Below are positions 4,901 to 7,245 of a stretch of DNA of 7,245 nucleotides, in pieces. Under the pieces are notes generated by a model that searched no databases, had not been told where the DNA came from, and was given only the letters and a program-made list of their open reading frames with translations. Positions within the stretch are counted from its first letter, which is position 1. Each line of letters begins with the position of its first letter. The DNA is taken from the NCBI GenBank assembly GCA_012797215.1, contig JAAZPN010000036.1:1-7245 (forward strand), read 5' to 3'. Source of the stretch: Chloroflexota bacterium (GTDB taxonomy: Bacteria > Chloroflexota > Anaerolineae > Anaerolineales > Anaerolineaceae). Made by a program: the position numbers and the translations under genes.

Positions 4901-7245
4901 ATGCCCGAGAATAATGATTCCATTTTCAGCGCGGAGCTCGCGCCGCGCTTTAATCGCTTGAACCGCGCTATCCTCACGGCCGAAAAAGCGGAAGATTGGC
5001 AGCCCGCGCTTGCGGACATGAGCCGCTTTTTGCTGGAAGTGGAGGATTTTGTGCTGCGCCGCCCCGACTTGATCGCGCAGGACCTGCCAACTTCCTCGCG
5101 CGTCATTAGCTTGCTGCTGACCCTGGCGGCGACCGGCACGCAGGGGCGCCTGGAGCTTTACCAGCCTAGTGACGACAAAACCGCGGCCTACCGCCGGCAG
5201 CTGGATATGGAATACCTGCCCAGCAGCGCTGAGATGCGCCGGCATGCCATCCGGATTGCCAAAGCGTATCTGAGCGCGCCGATTTTTGCCAGCCTGCGCG
5301 AAGATATCCGCGTGGAAGTGCTGCCGCTGCTGGACAGCCTGGATGAAGCTAACGACCCAGACCGCTTCATGACCTACCGGGTCATTCAGATTGGAAACAT
5401 CTACGAGCGTCTGTTCGCCCTGCGCGCCCGCACCAGCGACCCTGTGCTGGTGGGAACCCGCGCACGCGCCGGCTTGCTGCGCGAAATCTACGACCGCAAA
5501 TACTTGCGCTTTGGAACATCAGGCGTGCGCGGCCGTTGGGAAAATGATTTTACCGAGAAGCGCGCGCGCCAGGTTGTGCAGGCCATCTGTGATTTCATGA
5601 ACAACCGCAACGTACCCGCGTTTGTGGGCGCGGAAGAACTTGCTGGAAAGCGCGTGGTAATCGGACACGACACCCGCAGAAATTCTGATGTGGTGACGCG
5701 TTGGGTGGCCGAAACCTGCCTTGCCAACGGCTTCCGGGTGGATATCGGCACGCGCGATGTGCCCACGCCCGCGCTGGCATTTTACGAGACCGACGCGCTG
5801 CCCCCCGAGGAAGTCGCCGGCTTAATTATCGCCACTGCCAGCCACAACCCGCCTGAATGGCAAGGGATAAAGTTTAACCCCCGTTTGGGGTACCCGGCGC
5901 CCACCAACGTGACGGATTTCATCGCGTTTCGCATCAACGAACTGCAGCTGGAAGACCAGGGTGGGGGCATCGCTGACCTGGATAGCGCCGAAGCGCGTGG
6001 GCTTGTGACCGGTTTTGACCCGCTGGACCAATACGTGCGCTGGATTAAAAACAATGGCAATAACAACCAGCGCATCCCAATTGACTTTGACCGCATCCGC
6101 CGATTTTTTGCCGATAAACACGTCGTCGTGGATGAAATGCACGGCTGCGGGCGCGGCTACCTGACGCGCCTCTTGGGCGAAGCCGGCGTGCGCCATACGG
6201 TGCTGCACGCGGAGGTGGACCCCGAATTGGGCGGACAGGACTATGCCAACCCGGAAGAACCTTTCAACTTCTTGCTCAAGCAAACTGTCGCTGAAAGCGG
6301 CGCGCATTTGGGAATGGGCATGGATACCGACGCGGACCGCTACGGCATTGTGGATAAGGGCGGGGTTTACTTTAGACCCAACCAAATCCTGACCATGCTG
6401 GTGCGCTACCTGGGCGTGGACCGCGGGCTTACCGGGCGTGTGATTGCCACGCAGACCGGCTCGCCTCTTATTGAACCACTGGCAGGCATGATACCCGGCA
6501 ACGAGGACAATAAACCCGCGCAGGGCGCGCTCCCAGGTTATGTTGGTCAGCGCATCTACAAGTGCCGCGTGGGCGATATTGCCAGCCGCGCGCTCAAAAA
6601 CGCTTTTTTGGTGCCGGTGGGCATCAAGTACATCGAAGAAATCCGGCGCATGGACGACCGCTACAATACCCTGAAGGTGCTGCCGGAAAATTGGCGCGAC
6701 CGCATCCTGATTGGAGGGGAAGAGTCCTCGGGCTTGACCTCCCGCGGGCACGTAACCGACAAAGACGGCCCCTGGGCGAACATCCTGATTATGGATATGC
6801 TCGCGTACTACGGCACCCGGGCAGAGAATCCGCTGACCACGCTTAAGGAACTGTGGGAAGATACAGTGCGTTTGCCCGGCTTGTGGGAGACCTTTGGGAC
6901 TTCCACGGATCCGACTTCGCACGCAGGCCGGGCGGACGTGGACGCGCCGTTGGAAGCCAAAGAAGGCTTCATCAATTATTACCTTGACCTGGCGCTCCAA
7001 AAGGAGCAGCAGGACCTGCGCCTGGCGGGCTTGAAAATCACATACCTGGGCGGCATACGCTATGAACTGGTGGAAATGCAGCTGGCAGACGAACAAGGGG
7101 ACGACCATCATTATCTGCGCGTGCGCGCCTCCGGCACAGAACCCATCAACCGCATCTATATCGAATCCAGCAACAAAGCAACTGGCCAGGCGATGATGCG
7201 AGAGGCTTTGCGGCGGCTTGAGCTGATTACCATGGACTGCCTGAA
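4901..7245 (+). CDS. Alpha-D-phosphohexomutase, phosphoglucomutase-like, with N-terminal extension; 3' end cut by window
   Basis: The frame stays open for 781 codons to the window edge. Residues 1-200 are mostly charged, apparently helical sequence that I do not recognise. The mutase core then begins at LRFGTSGVRG (202-211) and shows every catalytic loop: ATASHNP (311-317) with S314 as the phosphoserine; DTDADR (475-480), the Mg loop with Thr for the usual Gly; GGEESSG (605-611), the sugar loop; TDKDG (619-623); and RASGTEP (742-748), the phosphate loop. GEES and TDKDG resemble bacterial phosphoglucomutase, so glucose-6-P to glucose-1-P is the likeliest reaction; mannose phosphate remains possible. 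Between about residues 514 and 574 the spacing is 34 residues longer than in the neighbouring GlmM, pointing to an insertion in domain 3. The phosphate loop lies 34 residues from the edge, so little is missing. Base composition matches glmM, with no sign of recent transfer. Confidence 0.9.
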   Translation, partial: MPENNDSIFSAELAPRFNRLNRAILTAEKAEDWQPALADMSRFLLEVEDFVLRRPDLIAQDLPTSSRVISLLLTLAATGTQGRLELYQPSDDKTAAYRRQLDMEYLPSSAEMRRHAIRIAKAYLSAPIFASLREDIRVEVLPLLDSLDEANDPDRFMTYRVIQIGNIYERLFALRARTSDPVLVGTRARAGLLREIYDRKYLRFGTSGVRGRWENDFTEKRARQVVQAICDFMNNRNVPAFVGAEELAGKRVVIGHDTRRNSDVVTRWVAETCLANGFRVDIGTRDVPTPALAFYETDALPPEEVAGLIIATASHNPPEWQGIKFNPRLGYPAPTNVTDFIAFRINELQLEDQGGGIADLDSAEARGLVTGFDPLDQYVRWIKNNGNNNQRIPIDFDRIRRFFADKHVVVDEMHGCGRGYLTRLLGEAGVRHTVLHAEVDPELGGQDYANPEEPFNFLLKQTVAESGAHLGMGMDTDADRYGIVDKGGVYFRPNQILTMLVRYLGVDRGLTGRVIATQTGSPLIEPLAGMIPGNEDNKPAQGALPGYVGQRIYKCRVGDIASRALKNAFLVPVGIKYIEEIRRMDDRYNTLKVLPENWRDRILIGGEESSGLTSRGHVTDKDGPWANILIMDMLAYYGTRAENPLTTLKELWEDTVRLPGLWETFGTSTDPTSHAGRADVDAPLEAKEGFINYYLDLALQKEQQDLRLAGLKITYLGGIRYELVEMQLADEQGDDHHYLRVRASGTEPINRIYIESSNKATGQAMMREALRRLELITMDCL

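Noticed and set aside
5822..7111. A 429-codon open frame on the - strand, opposite the second mutase
   Set aside because: The + strand frame carries all the catalytic mutase motifs in order across the same bases. The - strand product shows no recognisable family or domain, and its openness follows from the GC-rich codon use of the mutase gene.

Overview
The window carries five protein-coding genes and almost no spare DNA. It looks like an ordinary bacterial chromosome segment: moderately high GC, no mobile element, no CRISPR array, no RNA gene and no phage gene. The genes do not name the host. A LytR-CpsA-Psr protein, a Tat-dependent MsrP carrying a lipobox, and a strongly divergent phosphohexomutase would fit an Anaerolineae-like member of the Chloroflexota or another non-proteobacterial lineage. 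That placement is inference, not proof.

Left part (1-2243): a short leader with a clear -10 box precedes an LCP-family cell-envelope protein on the + strand (137-1300). It converges, with only 13 bases between stop codons, on an msrP gene on the - strand (1314-2237). MsrP is the molybdopterin-dependent methionine-sulfoxide reductase of the envelope. No msrQ partner lies beside it.

Middle (2238-2505): a 268-base divergent intergenic region. It holds a strong extended -10 promoter for the rightward genes, a weaker candidate promoter for msrP, and a perfect 8-bp inverted repeat.

Right part (2506-7245): three closely spaced genes on the + strand, probably one transcript. They are an endonuclease/exonuclease/phosphatase-fold protein, phosphoglucosamine mutase (glmM), and a second alpha-D-phosphohexomutase that runs off the right edge. 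The last gene has an open frame of 781 codons from a well-placed ribosome binding site. It carries a roughly 200-residue N-terminal region I do not recognise, then a complete set of mutase motifs resembling phosphoglucomutase.

Taken together, GlmM (glucosamine-6-P to glucosamine-1-P, towards UDP-GlcNAc) and the second mutase (probably hexose-6-P to hexose-1-P) supply activated sugars. The LCP protein may attach glycans to the cell wall, so the window has an envelope-glycan flavour. I found no convincing new multi-gene system. The most notable item is the enlarged second mutase, with its N-terminal extension and an internal insertion of about 34 residues.
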